This document shows positions 23,077-23,600 of a DNA stretch of 23,600 bases, in pieces. The position numbers and the translations under genes are program-made. Source of the DNA: a bacterium. Lineage in GTDB: Bacteria > Spirochaetota > UBA4802 > UBA5550. Where the stretch lies: positions 1 through 23,600 of the forward strand of contig JAAENB010000254.1 in the NCBI GenBank assembly GCA_024224995.1, in the 5' to 3' direction. Within the stretch, counting starts at the first letter, position 1, and each line of letters begins with the position of its first letter. The notes under the pieces are model-generated. The model ran no database searches and was not told the origin of the DNA. It saw nothing but the letters and a program-made list of their open reading frames with translations.

Positions 23077-23241
23077 GTTTTTTTATATATTTGGGACAAA
23101 AAATGCTCTAATGTAGAACTATGGAGCTCTAATTTTTGGTCTCAAATAGCCGCCAATTAAATTATGGGTATTATTTCCCAAAAATCATTCACTCAACAGT
23201 GGATTTTTATTGAGTTTCACTTCACTTATAATATGCCCTGG

Positions 23242-23298
23242 ATACCCTATCTGCCGAATTTTAATCCGGAAGATAGGGGTGTTGTCTGCCGTTGAGCG
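23242..23298. repeat. 57-bp palindromic repeat, copy 2
   Basis: This is the second copy of the 942-998 element, in the same orientation with six substitutions. The outer stem is kept (CCCTATC with GATAGGGG). The sequence after it adds a further hairpin, CTGCCG (23288-23293) with CGGCAG (23299-23304), which copy 1 lacks. It sits just past the stop of the gene entering from the right edge, mirroring copy 1 next to the guaD stop. Confidence 0.7.
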
Positions 23299-23319
23299 GC
23301 AGGCATGGATAAGAAATTT

Positions 23320-23600
23320 ATTGAATCCCCAGTTTTGAGACAAGCACGCTTCCCTGGGTAGCATAAATTGGCCCGGACCAATTTGGGCAAAATGCGCCGC
23401 TACAGGTCTCTCGGTAACCCTTGATATGCATCCTTATTATTATTTTGCCGTTACTTGTTGCTTTAAAAATTCCTATTGCATTTTGATGGGAAAAATCACT
23501 AATGCTAACTCCGAAGTTAAAAACGGGACTGGAACCTAACCATTTGATTGAACCCGATGCGGCAACAAGTGTGCTATATCCACACTTAGCTGTCGCTTCA
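23320..23600 (-). CDS. C-terminal part of an unknown protein, cut by the window edge
   Basis: An open minus-strand frame enters from the right edge and runs 92 codons to TAA at 23320-23322. The start lies outside the window. The readable part contains CGYSTLVAASGSIKWLG, FNFGVSISDFSHQNAIGI, IIIRMHIKGYRETCSG, AFCPNWSGPIYAT and SVLVSKLGIQ. It has three cysteines, many Ser/Gly/Thr and alternating hydrophobics, suggesting an exported beta-rich domain. I do not recognise the family. Codon composition is protein-like throughout and there is no competing frame, so the gene is probably real. Confidence 0.55.

Noticed and set aside
1..23600. tRNA, rRNA, CRISPR array, complete insertion sequence or prophage
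   Set aside because: I looked for each and saw no cloverleaf-like tRNA, no regular spaced repeats, and no transposase or phage genes. The repeats here are short and non-coding.

Overview
The window looks like a piece of chromosome from an AT-rich, Gram-negative, strictly anaerobic or fermentative bacterium. Oxygen-sensitive redox enzymes (hybrid cluster protein, [NiFe] hydrogenase, tungsten/molybdenum aldehyde oxidoreductase, tetraheme cytochrome c) sit among lipoproteins with loose lipoboxes and an outer-membrane porin. A giant kinase/ATPase/GAF/PP2C protein and a relic of a 7TMR-DISM-type histidine kinase are both styles of signalling protein common in spirochaetes. Spirochaetota is my best guess, but no rRNA or other phylogenetic marker is present, so this is inference.

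Layout: 1-407 repeats and hairpins. 408-818 (-) small membrane-anchored protein. 1060-2439 (-) guanine deaminase with a lipoprotein signal. 2658-3809 (-) purple-acid-phosphatase-like lipoprotein. 3990-4616 (+) CBM96/DNRLRE-like lipoprotein. 4739-6877 (+) tetraheme cytochrome c followed by hybrid cluster protein (hydroxylamine/NO reductase), with a near-consensus promoter. 6880-7328 cluster of hairpins and dispersed repeats. 7329-12545 (-) 1738-residue signalling protein bracketed by direct repeats. 12694-13134 (-) small secreted protein. 13211-13730 two gene relics, both internally deleted. 13761-20000 (-) five-gene operon. 20144-20406 (+) broken secreted-protein relic that keeps its promoter. 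20428-22399 (-) porin plus esterase lipoprotein. 22583-23002 (-) small membrane protein. 23320-23600 (-) 3' end of a gene entering from the right.

The centrepiece is the minus-strand operon at 13761-20000. It encodes, in order, a tandem-SIS-domain protein, a signal-less [NiFe]-hydrogenase small subunit, the catalytic large subunit (ATGA overlap), a four-cluster ferredoxin and an aldehyde:ferredoxin oxidoreductase (AOR) family tungstoenzyme, led by a good sigma70-type promoter. Every redox part is predicted cytoplasmic. The simplest reading is one electron-transfer unit in which the ferredoxin joins an AOR to a hydrogenase: aldehyde oxidation with H2 release, or H2-driven acid reduction. The SIS protein may handle a phosphosugar substrate. 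I know of no characterised system with this composition.

The region also shows repeated small-scale decay. A CBM96 gene copy about 96% identical to the intact one lies 9 kb away with two internal deletions. A histidine kinase keeps only its two ends. A secreted-protein gene is frameshifted and truncated. Several families of short palindromic or direct repeats are spread through the intergenic spaces.
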